Assembly: GCA_015231795.1 (NCBI GenBank)
Contig: JADGAX010000003.1
Location: 186,001-250,000, forward strand
DNA from: Alphaproteobacteria bacterium
GTDB taxonomy: Bacteria; Pseudomonadota; Alphaproteobacteria; Rhodospirillales; WMHbin7
Direction: 5' to 3'
DNA length: 64,000 nt
Position 1 is the stretch's first letter. The number at the start of each line of letters is the position of its first letter. Positions 44,651 through 52,696 of the stretch are shown here, in pieces. The notes under the pieces were generated by a model, which was not told where the DNA came from, made no database searches, and saw only the letters and a program-made list of their open reading frames with translations. The position numbers were made by a program, and so were the translations under genes.

Positions 44651-45904
44651 CTACCCTTGCTTCCTGAGCGGCACCACCGGGCTTTCGGATTTTCCAAGTC
44701 CCTTGGCAAATGCCGTCAACTGATCGGCCAAGGCTCGGGCCTGATCCTTATCGCCGTGAATATAGTTCATATAGGCCGCATGCGATTTGTGGCCGGTCAA
44801 GGCCATGCCGACACGCGGATTGCTGACGGCATTGGCCGTCATGGTGGCGAACCAATGGCGGATGGTGTGAAGCGAACAGTTGGGAACGCCAGCCAATTGG
44901 CGAATGCGCCGGAAAGCGCCTTCTACCGTGTCATAGCTCAGGGCTTCCGTTGGGTCGCTTGCTGCCCTAAAGACATGCGGCACCCCTGGCATACGTTCCA
45001 AGCTTTCAAATACGGCCAAGGTTTCTGCCGACAAGGGACGGCGCGAAAAGCCCGTCTTGGTGTCGGGTAAATGCGCTTCCATTTCTTCGGGTCTGATATG
45101 GCCCCATTGCAGGGAGAGCAATTCACTGATGCGCCAGCCGGTAAAGATGGCTGCCTTGAAGATGGCCGTTACCTGGGGAAGCTCAGAGCCTTTCTTTTCC
45201 GCCTGTTCCAAAGCCTTCATCAACGCCCCGATTTCCCCGGCAGTCAAAAGCCGTTCACGGCGCGGCACTTTGGGTTCGGCGATATTCTCAAGCGGGTTTC
45301 CCATTTCCTTGGGGCGCAAGTGCCAAGCCAGGGCCTTGCTGAACAGGTGATGCAATAGACGGTACAGATTTCCAGCTTCCGCCTTGCCGCCGATCACCTT
45401 GCCGTCCTTGTCCAGCCTCAGAGGTGAGCGGACCACGCTGCCCGCGTCTTCCTCGGTTACGTCCTTGAGCTTGAGTGCGCCGATGGCAGGCATAACGCGC
45501 TTTTCCCAAAGGCGGGTTTTCTCGGCAATCGTGCGCGGCTTGTTTTCAAGCGCCATGACTTCCTTGGCGTAACGGTTCCACAAATCGGCAACCGTCCTTT
45601 CTTGGCGCGCCCGGCTGGTCTCTTCCTCAATGGCTTTCGTCTTGGCTTTGAGGTTGGCTTCGCGTTTGTCGCGCAAGGTGGCTTCGCCCTTGCCGGTGCG
45701 TTTGGTTTCGCGCAGCTTCGCCAGTTCCTCTTGCGCCTTGGCAACCGTCCAGCCATCGGACGCCCAGCCCAAAGCCTCTTCCACGCGCCTGCCGTTCACG
45801 TAAAAACGGAGCGTGAAATAGCGGTCAGGGCGAATGCCATGCTTGCGGGTTTCGTGTTCCCTGTACCGGATTCCCGGCACAACAGACTTCCATGAAACTG
45901 CCAT
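44651..45904 (-). CDS. Tyrosine integrase of element 1
   Basis: 417 residues. An Arm/SAM-like N-terminal region (YFTLRFYVNGRRVEEALGW) resembles DUF4102-type P4 integrases. The catalytic domain has WRISELLSLQW (Arg I), HTIRHWFAT (His-x-x-Arg) and the box-II end GHKSHAAYMNYIH (Tyr nucleophile). It recombines att sites in tRNA-Leu. Located at the right end, adjacent to the 46058 att copy, with the element's arm repeat 15 bases from the start. Confidence 0.93.
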   Translation of the reverse strand: MAVSWKSVVPGIRYREHETRKHGIRPDRYFTLRFYVNGRRVEEALGWASDGWTVAKAQEELAKLRETKRTGKGEATLRDKREANLKAKTKAIEEETSRARQERTVADLWNRYAKEVMALENKPRTIAEKTRLWEKRVMPAIGALKLKDVTEEDAGSVVRSPLRLDKDGKVIGGKAEAGNLYRLLHHLFSKALAWHLRPKEMGNPLENIAEPKVPRRERLLTAGEIGALMKALEQAEKKGSELPQVTAIFKAAIFTGWRISELLSLQWGHIRPEEMEAHLPDTKTGFSRRPLSAETLAVFESLERMPGVPHVFRAASDPTEALSYDTVEGAFRRIRQLAGVPNCSLHTIRHWFATMTANAVSNPRVGMALTGHKSHAAYMNYIHGDKDQARALADQLTAFAKGLGKSESPVVPLRKQG

Positions 45905-45918
45905 ATCTGTTGCCTCAT

Positions 45919-45946
45919 TTTGTCCCCCATCTGTCCCCCATTTTTA
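45919..45946 (+). repeat. Right terminal direct repeat of element 1
   Basis: Exact copy of 30336-30363, just upstream of the integrase gene start and about 110 bases from the att copy. See the left repeat for reasoning. Confidence 0.8.
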
Positions 45947-46057
45947 GACGATGGAGGGGTAAATCATGTTCCGGCATGAGAAGGTGGTAGTCAATAACAT
46001 TATGAAAACAAACGATTCTGAAAAACTATGTGTAGCTATGTGAATGCGTTTCAGCTA

Positions 46058-46123
46058 ACTTAAAATCTGTCGGAGGGCAACCTCCGTGCCGGTTCAAGTC
46101 CGGCAGCGGGCACCAAATATCAA
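46058..46123 (+). repeat. Internal att (copy 2): junction of elements 1 and 2
   Basis: 66 bases identical to 30214-30279, without the 5' part of the tRNA, so not a working tRNA. It is the right end of element 1 and the left end of element 2. The bases beyond (AAGGCTTAGCT versus GGACTTAGCA) still resemble each other, suggesting related element ends. Confidence 0.93.
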
Positions 46124-46154
46124 AGGCTTAGCTCATATGGTGGCGGCCCAACTA

Positions 46155-46190
46155 GGTAAGCGCCTCCTTCGGGGTAAGCAGGAGGTAAGC
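46155..46190 (+). repeat. Left arm-type repeats of element 2
   Basis: GGTAAGC at 46155, 46173 and 46184. The latter two with their spacer (GGTAAGCAGGAGGTAAGCA) are identical to 54181-54199 near the integrase, including the 11-base spacing. Probable integrase arm sites. Confidence 0.8.
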
Positions 46191-46255
46191 AGCCAACGAC
46201 CTACCCATCCGGCTACTACTGATTCCGATTTTCTATCCCTGTTTGTACCGCTAAC

Positions 46256-46876
46256 ATGGCTGCAGGCGTTTCGATTCGTTTGGAAGAGGCGATGGACGGC
46301 GACGAAGACCAGGAAGCAAGAATTAGGATTCCAAGAGCCATGTTGCCGCAGGCAGTGCAGCAAGCGCTTGGCATTTCATTGCAAGAAGCTTCTGAGCTAT
46401 TGTTCGAAGAATTTGGTGAGCGGGGCTTTCGTTCTTCAATTGATGAAGAAGAGGCAGAGTTATCAGATCGGAGAGTTTTACGGCGCGAACCCGATTATCC
46501 CAATCTAAGCGCGTGTCTTCCCTTTGAAGGCCTGACAATTCGCGAGTTTAAGAATTGGATAGAATTTGTTAAGGCTGTCACTGCCTGCGCCGCGCCTGGC
46601 AAAATTAATTCACCTGCGGCCCTGCCCATTAATCCCAAACGCGCACCAGCCCCCACTATCCATAACTGGGATTTGATCTGGGAAGAGGCGATCATGATGG
46701 CGGCTGAAGGAAAAATCCCCGAAACCCAAGGCGCGTTCTTTGGCGCACTCCGTCATCGGATTGAGGCCAAGAACGCCAGCGTTCCCGACGACGAAACGCT
46801 GCGCCGAAAATTCCGCAACCTTCATGCGCAATTGCGAGAACGCGCCTTGACCGCCCCCAAAGGCCAGAAGGCCTAA
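46256..46876 (+). CDS. Unknown protein at the left end of element 2
   Basis: 206 residues. Acidic N-terminal half (MDGDEDQEARIRIPRAML, then ALGISLQEASELLFEEFGERGF) and a C-terminal helical part (IHNWDLIWEEAIMMAAEGK, DETLRRKFRNLHAQLRERAL). Cytoplasmic, no domain recognised. The ATG at 46256 has no strong ribosome site, so the start is tentative. It may be a regulator; the next gene is an excisionase-like protein. Confidence 0.6.
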   Translation: MAAGVSIRLEEAMDGDEDQEARIRIPRAMLPQAVQQALGISLQEASELLFEEFGERGFRSSIDEEEAELSDRRVLRREPDYPNLSACLPFEGLTIREFKNWIEFVKAVTACAAPGKINSPAALPINPKRAPAPTIHNWDLIWEEAIMMAAEGKIPETQGAFFGALRHRIEAKNASVPDDETLRRKFRNLHAQLRERALTAPKGQKA

Positions 46877-46975
46877 TCTTCCCTTCCACGAGGAATGACG
46901 AGGAACCACGCGGGGGATTTTTACCCGTCAATTATCGTTTGCTGGGTCTGCAACTCATTGAGAGGAACGCAGACC

Positions 46976-47224
46976 ATGAGCAACCAAACACCATCACAAC
47001 CGCCTGATCCTGATTTTCTGGATCGGCTGTTGACCGAGCGGGAGACGGCCCAGCTTTTGGGCTACACCCGCAAGGCTCTCCAGAAATGGCGCTCGGAAGG
47101 CGGAGGTCCCCGTTATATCCGCGTCTCCTGCCGCTCGATCCGCTACCGGCGGCGCGACTTGCTTGCCTGGATCGAACAGCGCGTCTGCGCCAACACGATC
47201 CGGGGCAGGGCGGTGGCGTCATGA
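46976..47224 (+). CDS. Excisionase/AlpA-like HTH protein
   Basis: 82 residues from MSNQTPSQPPDPDFL. LLTERETAQLLGYTRKALQKWRSEGGGPRYI then SIRYRRRDLLAWIEQ is the HTH_17 (excisionase-type) pattern. GAGAGG about 10 bases upstream supports ATG 46976. Likely controls excision or the rep gene downstream. Confidence 0.85.
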   Translation: MSNQTPSQPPDPDFLDRLLTERETAQLLGYTRKALQKWRSEGGGPRYIRVSCRSIRYRRRDLLAWIEQRVCANTIRGRAVAS

Positions 47225-47552
47225 CCGGCCATGCCAGTTTCCCAAGTGGCGGGGTCAAGGCCGTTTGCGGGGAACCGCTTCGGCACGAAGTGGGCGAAAC
47301 GACCTTGATGCCGCCATCAGGTCATAAGCTGACAAGCAGCGGGGGCAGTTCATCCATGAATCTGCCCCTCTGCCCAGCGGCGAGCGTTTTACAGCCAAGG
47401 CGTAAGCCAGCTAAGGCGCAGGGCCGGGCAAGGCCCGTGCTAGCGCGAGCGAGCGGGCCGCGCGGCCCGCGCGGTGGCGGAGGGTGCGTTCCTGTAACAC
47501 GCACCCACAGAGTGACCAAACACATCAGAAATCAAATCGAGACGAGGTTCTC
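47225..47552. other. Candidate rolling-circle origin region upstream of rep
   Basis: 328 bases without a gene. Contains an 18-base perfect palindrome (GCGGGCCGCGCGGCCCGC, 47453-47470) and a second hairpin with 8-bp stem GGGTGCGT/ACGCACCC (47482-47506) and a 9-base loop, which ends about 45 bases before the rep start. A further GGGCC/GGCCC repeat lies at 47420-47436. This fits a double-strand origin, with a nick site presumably in a hairpin loop. Confidence 0.6.
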
Positions 47553-48707
47553 ATGAAACCGATCTATCACAATTTCGATGCGCTGGACGTCGCCTTTCAG
47601 GGCGCACTTCCGCAAAGCGTTTTGACCGTGCTTGAGAAGGCCAAGGCGGAAGCGCAAGAGCAACAACAGTCGGCCTATTGCATCCTGGGGCCGGGTCGTG
47701 TGCACGGCCATGTCAAGAAAACCGGCCTGTCGGGCGGCTATGCCTTCATCTTCAATCGCGGCCCGATGGAAGAAATCTGGTTCATTATGAACAACACGAA
47801 GTCAGATCGCTGGAATCTGCGGGCAACGGTTCGTAGTGCGTCATTGGCCTTAAGAGGATATCAGGGGGCCAAAGAGGAATTGCTGACCACCTTGGACCGG
47901 CTGGGCGTTATTGGTCCCCATGGCGGAACACCTGTCGAGCGCATCAGCCGCATCGATTACTGCGTCGATTTCGCCACCGAGGATGGCTTCATCCCCGATG
48001 CCGAAAACATCGTGGCGCACAGCAACAGCACAGCCGCCGTTCACTATGCCCAGGAAATCGACCTGGCTGAAAACCGGCGCGGTCGAAGGTTGGAAACCAT
48101 CCGGGTTGGCAAGATGCCTAACCGGCAAGTGACCATCTATGACAAGACACGCGAGATTCACCGGGCCGAGCATCACTTGATGTGGTTCTTGTGGGGCCTA
48201 AGCCGGGAAGAATTCACCGGCGATGTCTGGCGCGTGGAAGCGCGGGCCGGAAAGGATGAGCTGAACAAGTGGAACTTGCGCAGCTTTGCCGATCTGGAAA
48301 GCAAGGCGGGGGATGTGTTCGTAGGTGTCATGGAGGCGATCCGCTATATGAACCCCAAGTCCGCCGACAACAACACGGCCCGTTGGGACGTGGCCCCCTT
48401 CTGGCGGCAAGCTCAAGACGTGATGCGCGAAGCCCTGGCCCCCTATACCTCGAATGTCCTGCGCAGCCAGGTCAAGGAAGTGTTCCGCCAAGCCCTCGTG
48501 AAGCAGCTACGCCAGCAGATCGTGGGCCTTGCCACCTCATACGCCGTGGCGCGTGGGCTGGATATCTCGGAGATACCCGGCATCGTTGCCCAGATCGAAT
48601 GCGACATGATGAACGAGGCCGTTCAAGACCCTGCCAAGCTGCAAGCGCGCTACGAGCGGGCGATGAATCGCTACATCTTCCTGGATGAAGGGGGCGACCA
48701 TGCGTAA
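47553..48707 (+). CDS. Rep_trans-like rolling-circle replication initiator
   Basis: 384 residues from MKPIYHNFDALDVAF. The signature for this family is in the middle: ISRIDYCVDFATEDGFIPD (metal-site Asp region), then TIRVGKMPNRQVTIYDKTREI and WRVEARAG. Such proteins nick the origin and stay attached through a Tyr. GACGAGG upstream decides ATG 47553. Overlaps the next small gene by 8 bases. Confidence 0.82.
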   Translation: MKPIYHNFDALDVAFQGALPQSVLTVLEKAKAEAQEQQQSAYCILGPGRVHGHVKKTGLSGGYAFIFNRGPMEEIWFIMNNTKSDRWNLRATVRSASLALRGYQGAKEELLTTLDRLGVIGPHGGTPVERISRIDYCVDFATEDGFIPDAENIVAHSNSTAAVHYAQEIDLAENRRGRRLETIRVGKMPNRQVTIYDKTREIHRAEHHLMWFLWGLSREEFTGDVWRVEARAGKDELNKWNLRSFADLESKAGDVFVGVMEAIRYMNPKSADNNTARWDVAPFWRQAQDVMREALAPYTSNVLRSQVKEVFRQALVKQLRQQIVGLATSYAVARGLDISEIPGIVAQIECDMMNEAVQDPAKLQARYERAMNRYIFLDEGGDHA

Positions 48708-48909
48708 TCCCATCAAGCCAGAAAGCAGCGGCAACATCTTTGCGGATATGCTGGGCTATAAGGAAATACTGTTCGAGGAATTGCCGGACGCCATCAAGCA
48801 GGATTTTGCCGACATGATGCAGGATTATGCGAGACAGGGGTTGAAGCCGCGTATCTATCGACGCCCCGATGGCCTCTACTCGCTGATGGCTGACCCAGAG
48901 CCGTTTTGA
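48700..48909 (+). CDS. Small acidic protein coupled to rep
   Basis: 69 residues (MRNPIKPESSGNIFADMLGY...), overlapping the rep stop by 8 bases and therefore coupled. The acidic segment FEELPDAIKQDFADMMQDYA is helical. Possibly a copy-control or accessory factor; no family recognised. Confidence 0.6.
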   Translation: MRNPIKPESSGNIFADMLGYKEILFEELPDAIKQDFADMMQDYARQGLKPRIYRRPDGLYSLMADPEPF

Positions 48910-48986
48910 TCTGTCTGCCGATGATGAACCCCGCCGGGAAACCGGCGGGACTCTGGTGAACCTCATTTTTCTGACTTGGCCAGTCT

Positions 48987-49012
48987 GCGGATTCCATCAG
49001 GGCCAGCGGCCA
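48987..49012 (+). repeat. 26-base direct repeat, copy 1
   Basis: Starts GCGGATTCCATCAGGGCC and matches 49349-49374 exactly. With the transposase tail between the copies it looks like the debris of an insertion sequence. Confidence 0.75.
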
Positions 49013-49106
49013 CATATGCGGTTGGGAGGTTGTGCGGCGGAGGGGGGGCTGGAAGCGGGCGGGGGAGATAAAAAATAGGAAACTATCAAGACCTGACCCC
49101 CCTCCC

Positions 49107-49211
49107 CTTGTATATGAAAACGCCCGCATCGCCTGGGCACTGCTGAACCGGGGCGAAACCTTCCGGCGCACGCCGCCAAACCGGGAAACCGCTCAACCAA
49201 TTGCCGCTTGA
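49107..49211 (+). pseudogene. C-terminal fragment of an IS110-type transposase
   Basis: An open stretch encodes VYENARIAWALLNRGETF followed by a Pro-rich end and TGA at 49209-49211. The segment NARIAWALLNRGETF is characteristic of the C-termini of IS110/IS116-type transposases. Nothing of the rest of the enzyme is present upstream; the junction falls in GACCTGACCCCCC. Confidence 0.65.
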
Positions 49212-49348
49212 GCCTGAACGCTTAAGCGGCTGCACCGATCTTGCGAGGGTAAAGAGAGAGTGATGGCAAAATGGGTCGAACCACGGCTGGCTGAACCCGC
49301 TTGGGGTCAAGGACAATGAAGTCCGCAGACCTGATAGGGTGCCAGTTC

Positions 49349-49374
49349 GCGGATTCCATCAGGGCCAGCGGCCA
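49349..49374 (+). repeat. 26-base direct repeat, copy 2
   Basis: Exact second copy of 48987-49012. It runs directly into the palindrome GCGGCCATATGGCCGC (49368-49383). Confidence 0.75.
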
Positions 49375-49546
49375 TATGGCCGCAATCAAAGGCCGGATAC
49401 ATGACCGCAAGACTCCTGCCGCCTACTCAATCAAAATCCTTGCAAGTAGGAGGCCGTCCATACATGACCCCATTTCAATAGCTATGGCGAGTAAAAAGTG
49501 ACGAACGAATTTTAGAAAGAGAATAGAAATTCAAGATTCAAGACCT

Positions 49547-49594
49547 GACCCCATTTCCCACTTTTTGGAAGACCCCATTTCCCACTTTTTGGAA
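49547..49594 (+). repeat. 24-base tandem duplication before the surface-protein stop
   Basis: GACCCCATTTCCCACTTTTT plus GGAA occurs twice back to back (49547-49570, 49571-49594), six bases past the stop of the minus-strand surface-protein gene. Probably the edge of an inserted repeat. Confidence 0.85.
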
Positions 49595-49600
49595 TGAGTC

Positions 49601-51337
49601 TTATTGGACGTTTATACGTACAGTGACACTCGCACTACCAGATTTATTAGTAGCCGTAACAGTGAAATTATAAGCAATACCAGCTTCACCACCACCAGGA
49701 GTACCTATAATTGTACCATTAGCATTCACCGTCAAGGTTGCCGATGGAGCGCCACCACCTAGGACATCTACAGCACCGGAGTAGGTACATTCAGCGCAAT
49801 CAAAAAATTGTGAGACATCCCAACTAGACGCTTGGCCTCCTACAAAATCTGTATTATTCCATGGCGTCTGCGCTACCAGCGCCCTAGGCGGACACATTTC
49901 TTTGCCACACTTGGCATTCAGCAATTCTGTATTCTTCTTGTCCCGCGCTTCCTTTGTCAGTTCTTGCGAGCGCTTCAGCGATTCCTGAACCGCGCGGGGT
50001 TGTTCGGCCACACCCCCTGGCGTTAGGCGCATACCGGCCTTGGCGGCGGCTGGCGATGTGGGTTTGGCGGTTTCCCCACCCGTGGGCGGCAGGAAACCCA
50101 GGCGGCCCAAAGCGCTTTCGGCTTCCCGCATGCGGTCTTCCGACGAGGCCACGGGCTGGGAGGCGAAATTCAAAGGCCCGTTTCCGTTGGCGACACTTAA
50201 GGTGCTGGCCCGTTGTTTCTGATCCTCGGTCCACAGGTCAGAAACCCGCCAGGACGCCAGCAGGGTTTGTTCCTTGTGGCTGGTCTGGCGATAGCTGAGC
50301 GACAACGGCCCCGCCTCGGCAGCCGCCGTGCCGCCAACCACGCCACGCGTATCAACATCACCGCCCATGCCGACCAGCCAGCGCATCGAATGGCCAAAAT
50401 AATCGCCGCCCAAAAAGGCCACGCCCAAGCCGCCATTGCCCACGGCCTTCCATTGGGTCGTGTTATCGACATGGTCGTAATGGGCGATGTTGACGCCGGT
50501 TCCCACCGACACCGGCAGATAGGTACCCAGGATGCTGGGGGTGACGGCACGCAGGCTTAGATCGGTCGCATTGCTGCGCGGGCTTCCTTGAAAGCCCGAG
50601 CGTTCCATCGGGCTGAAGCCATAGCTGGCCGTGCCCGACAGCGAGGAAACATTGTCCATCAATGTTTGCAACGGGGCGGCCAAGGATGGCGGCAAGGATG
50701 CGTTCACACCCTGGCGGCCCGGGTTGCGCTTGAACCAATTGAGATAGGTGGTGTAGGTGCGGACCTGACGGTTATCGAGCAGATAATATTCTGTGCCCTG
50801 CGATACATGCTCGCCCAGGGTGAAGCTGGACCAGGGGTCAAGTTCCGGCACGACGAATTGGAATTGGCCATAGCCTTCCTGGGCGCGATGATTGGTTAGG
50901 AACCCGGCGCCAATGGCGTAATGCTTCTCTTCGTCCAGCACCGCGCCCAGCGTAAAGCCGCCCCGGGTTTTGTATTTGTTGTCCCATTTCATCTTGGCGC
51001 TGAAATCGGACAATTCGATACCCATCGACGCGTTCTGGCCCCATTCGCTGCCCGTTTGATCGGGCAAGGATGGATTTAGCGAAGCCCGGAATGGTCCCGC
51101 CGTGTAATTCAGGCCAGATGGCGATGGCTGCGAAGTTCGAAGAACGGTATCGGCAAGAGAAGATCGAGTGGGGGTATTTAGCTTGGACAGGTCGTCGTCA
51201 GCCAGGGCATCAATGCCGGGAGCGAAAAGGGCAAGACCGGAGGCGACCAGAACCGCAGCCCGGGCGGCAGCGTTGTCGTAGCCAGGCCGCTGACTGGCCT
51301 TCACCTTATCCAACAATGACGACCAAAGCTGAGCCAT
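49601..51337 (-). CDS. Surface protein paralogue with Ig/cadherin-like C-terminus
   Basis: 578 residues. Hydrophobic export segment at about 27-45 (AVLVASGLALFAPGIDALA), then a beta-rich region (about 80-440) closely similar along its length to the Hint protein at 38268-40274: shared blocks YTTYLNWFKR, LSLRAVTPS, YLPVSVG, HVDNTTQ, QRASTLSVANGN, LGFLPPTG. After a helical linker the C-terminus differs: TLTVNANGTIIGTPGGGEAG then YNFTVTATNKSGSASVTV resembles a He_PIG (cadherin/Ig-like) domain. Start ATG shares a base with the stop of the upstream membrane-protein gene (TAATG). Confidence 0.85.
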   Translation of the reverse strand: MAQLWSSLLDKVKASQRPGYDNAAARAAVLVASGLALFAPGIDALADDDLSKLNTPTRSSLADTVLRTSQPSPSGLNYTAGPFRASLNPSLPDQTGSEWGQNASMGIELSDFSAKMKWDNKYKTRGGFTLGAVLDEEKHYAIGAGFLTNHRAQEGYGQFQFVVPELDPWSSFTLGEHVSQGTEYYLLDNRQVRTYTTYLNWFKRNPGRQGVNASLPPSLAAPLQTLMDNVSSLSGTASYGFSPMERSGFQGSPRSNATDLSLRAVTPSILGTYLPVSVGTGVNIAHYDHVDNTTQWKAVGNGGLGVAFLGGDYFGHSMRWLVGMGGDVDTRGVVGGTAAAEAGPLSLSYRQTSHKEQTLLASWRVSDLWTEDQKQRASTLSVANGNGPLNFASQPVASSEDRMREAESALGRLGFLPPTGGETAKPTSPAAAKAGMRLTPGGVAEQPRAVQESLKRSQELTKEARDKKNTELLNAKCGKEMCPPRALVAQTPWNNTDFVGGQASSWDVSQFFDCAECTYSGAVDVLGGGAPSATLTVNANGTIIGTPGGGEAGIAYNFTVTATNKSGSASVTVRINVQ

Positions 51338-52206
51338 TAGCCACCAGCGCCTTTCTCAGGCAGCTTCTTGACCTTCAGCCAGATGTAGTAGGTGTCATCG
51401 CGGGAACTGGCAGGAACGTCCTTGTCATTAACCTCAAGCACCTGAACGCGCCCGCCCTGCTTGACGAAGTCAATGATTTCTCCGCGCGTCCATTTGCCTT
51501 CTCCAATGGGGATTGGCTTTCTGGTGCGCATATTCAAATCTTCTGTGGGGGAAATTATTTCCCCAGAGACTGGCATCTTCTCCATTTTAAAGAGAGGAGA
51601 AGTAACCGTAGCTCCCTTCTTTATTCCGAAATATACCCAGCCTTCAGCAACGATGGGCGCATCTTCGCGCGAAATCGTTGACTCAGAATATGACTTAATT
51701 TCTGAAAGCGGCGTGCTCTGAATAACAGAAAGATTGTATCTTGCAGCGTTTAAGCGCTCAACAAGCCTAGCTATTTCAGCTGTTGCCGTGTCGTTAAATG
51801 GGGTTTGCTTTGTATCCTTTATGGACGGGTCTTTTTCATTGAGTTCAGCTTTAATTCCCCGTTCAACAATTATTGCATTCTCTAGAAGCACGCTGCGTGT
51901 ATTCACGTCGTCGTAAACCGCTGGTGCCTTAAAATAAGCAATTAATGCAGCAAGCAAAAGAATCTGAACATGAAAAAAATGGTGAAATAAATACACAGAT
52001 TCCTTAAAATATTTAACAGAGTATTTGTTGTCTTCGCGCGTTTTGTACGTAAAAAAGACTAAGCCGAAGAAAACATATGCAATAAGAATAGCAATCCAGT
52101 AATTGCGGATAATTTCAATGGATACTAGACGCAAAGGGGGCACCAGCACAATTGCAGCAATTGCGCAGAATGCAGTCAGTGCAAACAGGCACCTCCTCAA
52201 GCTCAC
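51337..52206 (-). CDS. Three-TM membrane protein coupled to the surface protein
   Basis: About 289 residues if started at GTG 52206. Membrane segments at about 5-28, 37-54 and 75-92, then a soluble, beta-rich C-terminal region (EGWVYFGIKKGATVTSPLF; DDTYYIWLKVKKLP). Translation is coupled to the surface-protein gene. The start is unusual: a run of eight G (minus strand) sits one base before the GTG, and an internal AGGAGG lies at codons 4-5, so a later CTG cannot be excluded. AT-rich in its middle. No family recognised. Confidence 0.68.
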   Translation of the reverse strand: MSLRRCLFALTAFCAIAAIVLVPPLRLVSIEIIRNYWIAILIAYVFFGLVFFTYKTREDNKYSVKYFKESVYLFHHFFHVQILLLAALIAYFKAPAVYDDVNTRSVLLENAIIVERGIKAELNEKDPSIKDTKQTPFNDTATAEIARLVERLNAARYNLSVIQSTPLSEIKSYSESTISREDAPIVAEGWVYFGIKKGATVTSPLFKMEKMPVSGEIISPTEDLNMRTRKPIPIGEGKWTRGEIIDFVKQGGRVQVLEVNDKDVPASSRDDTYYIWLKVKKLPEKGAGG

Positions 52207-52207
52207 G

Positions 52208-52264
52208 CCCCCCCCTTGAAATAGTCGCCGTATCAGGAAGTGTTGTTACCATGACGGGGGGGGG
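52208..52264 (-). repeat. Homopolymer tracts (G8 and G/C9) at the start of the surface operon
   Basis: On the minus strand AAGGGGGGGGC directly precedes the GTG start at 52206, so the length of the G run (52208-52215) sets the distance from AAGG to the start. A second run of nine G on the plus strand (52256-52264) lies 41 bases further upstream. Such tracts are prone to slippage. Confidence 0.7.
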
Positions 52265-52498
52265 CAAGCCTGCGATGCAGGAATCTTATAGGTTGTGGTC
52301 GGCGATCGGTGATTTGAAGCAGCGCCTTCTTATCAAATGACATTCAGAAACGGCCCTGGCTGCAATCGGTAAGAATCTCGTGATGCATTCGCAGAAGAAG
52401 CTCAGGTGCCGCAAATTCTCTTCTACCCCACCCATCACCGCCCCCCCCATGCCCCAATCCCATTGAACCCTGCTACCCTTGTCTGCCATAATCCATCC

Positions 52499-52696
52499 AT
52501 GTCCACGCTGCGCAAGATCGAGAACGACCCAACTGCCCTTTCCGATGCCGAATGGAAAGCGATCGAGCAGGGCCGCGCCGATTTTGCCGCAGGTCGCTAC
52601 ATCGACCATGAAACCATGTCGGCTTGGCTGAAGACCTGGGGAACCGATCCCCTTAGGCCTTCCCCCGCGCCTAGAACGGCCCCGAAGGACAAATGA
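52499..52696 (+). CDS. Antitoxin of a ParDE-like pair
   Basis: 65 residues from MSTLRKIENDPTALSDAEW. KAIEQGRADFAAGRYIDHETM is the usual antitoxin C-terminal segment. The frame upstream of 52499 is Pro/His-rich and not protein-like. Overlaps the toxin by 4 bases (ATGA). Confidence 0.82.
   Translation: MSTLRKIENDPTALSDAEWKAIEQGRADFAAGRYIDHETMSAWLKTWGTDPLRPSPAPRTAPKDK

Larger units (their letters stand above)
30214..46123. mobile_element. Integrative element 1 in tRNA-Leu, iteron-plasmid-like
   Basis: About 15.8 kb between tRNA-3' repeats. It contains an AlpA-like regulator, T4CP-like ATPase, replication-relaxation protein, MazEF and ParDE-like pairs, Rep_3 initiator with iterons, a Hint-domain surface protein, and a tyrosine integrase at the right end. 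A 28-base direct repeat lies near both ends (30336-30363 and 45919-45946), the expected arm sites of its integrase. No complete conjugation gene set is seen, so it is probably mobilisable at most. Cargo genes are AT-richer than the core. Confidence 0.9.
48910..49600. other. Repeat-rich stretch with IS remnants, no intact gene
   Basis: About 690 bases. Holds two 26-base direct repeats (48987-49012 and 49349-49374), an IS110-type transposase tail (49107-49211), a 16-base perfect palindrome (GCGGCCATATGGCCGC, 49368-49383), two copies of a CAAGACCTGACCCC motif (about 49088 and 49540) and a 24-base tandem duplication (49547-49594). Confidence 0.7.

Noticed and set aside
46058-46114. Second tRNA-Leu gene
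   Set aside because: Only the 3' two thirds are present; the acceptor 5' strand and D arm are missing, so it is an att copy. The same applies to 54330-54388.
52152-52340. Short plus-strand frame overlapping the start of the membrane-protein gene
   Set aside because: Starts inside the opposite gene, Ser-run composition, and no ribosome site.
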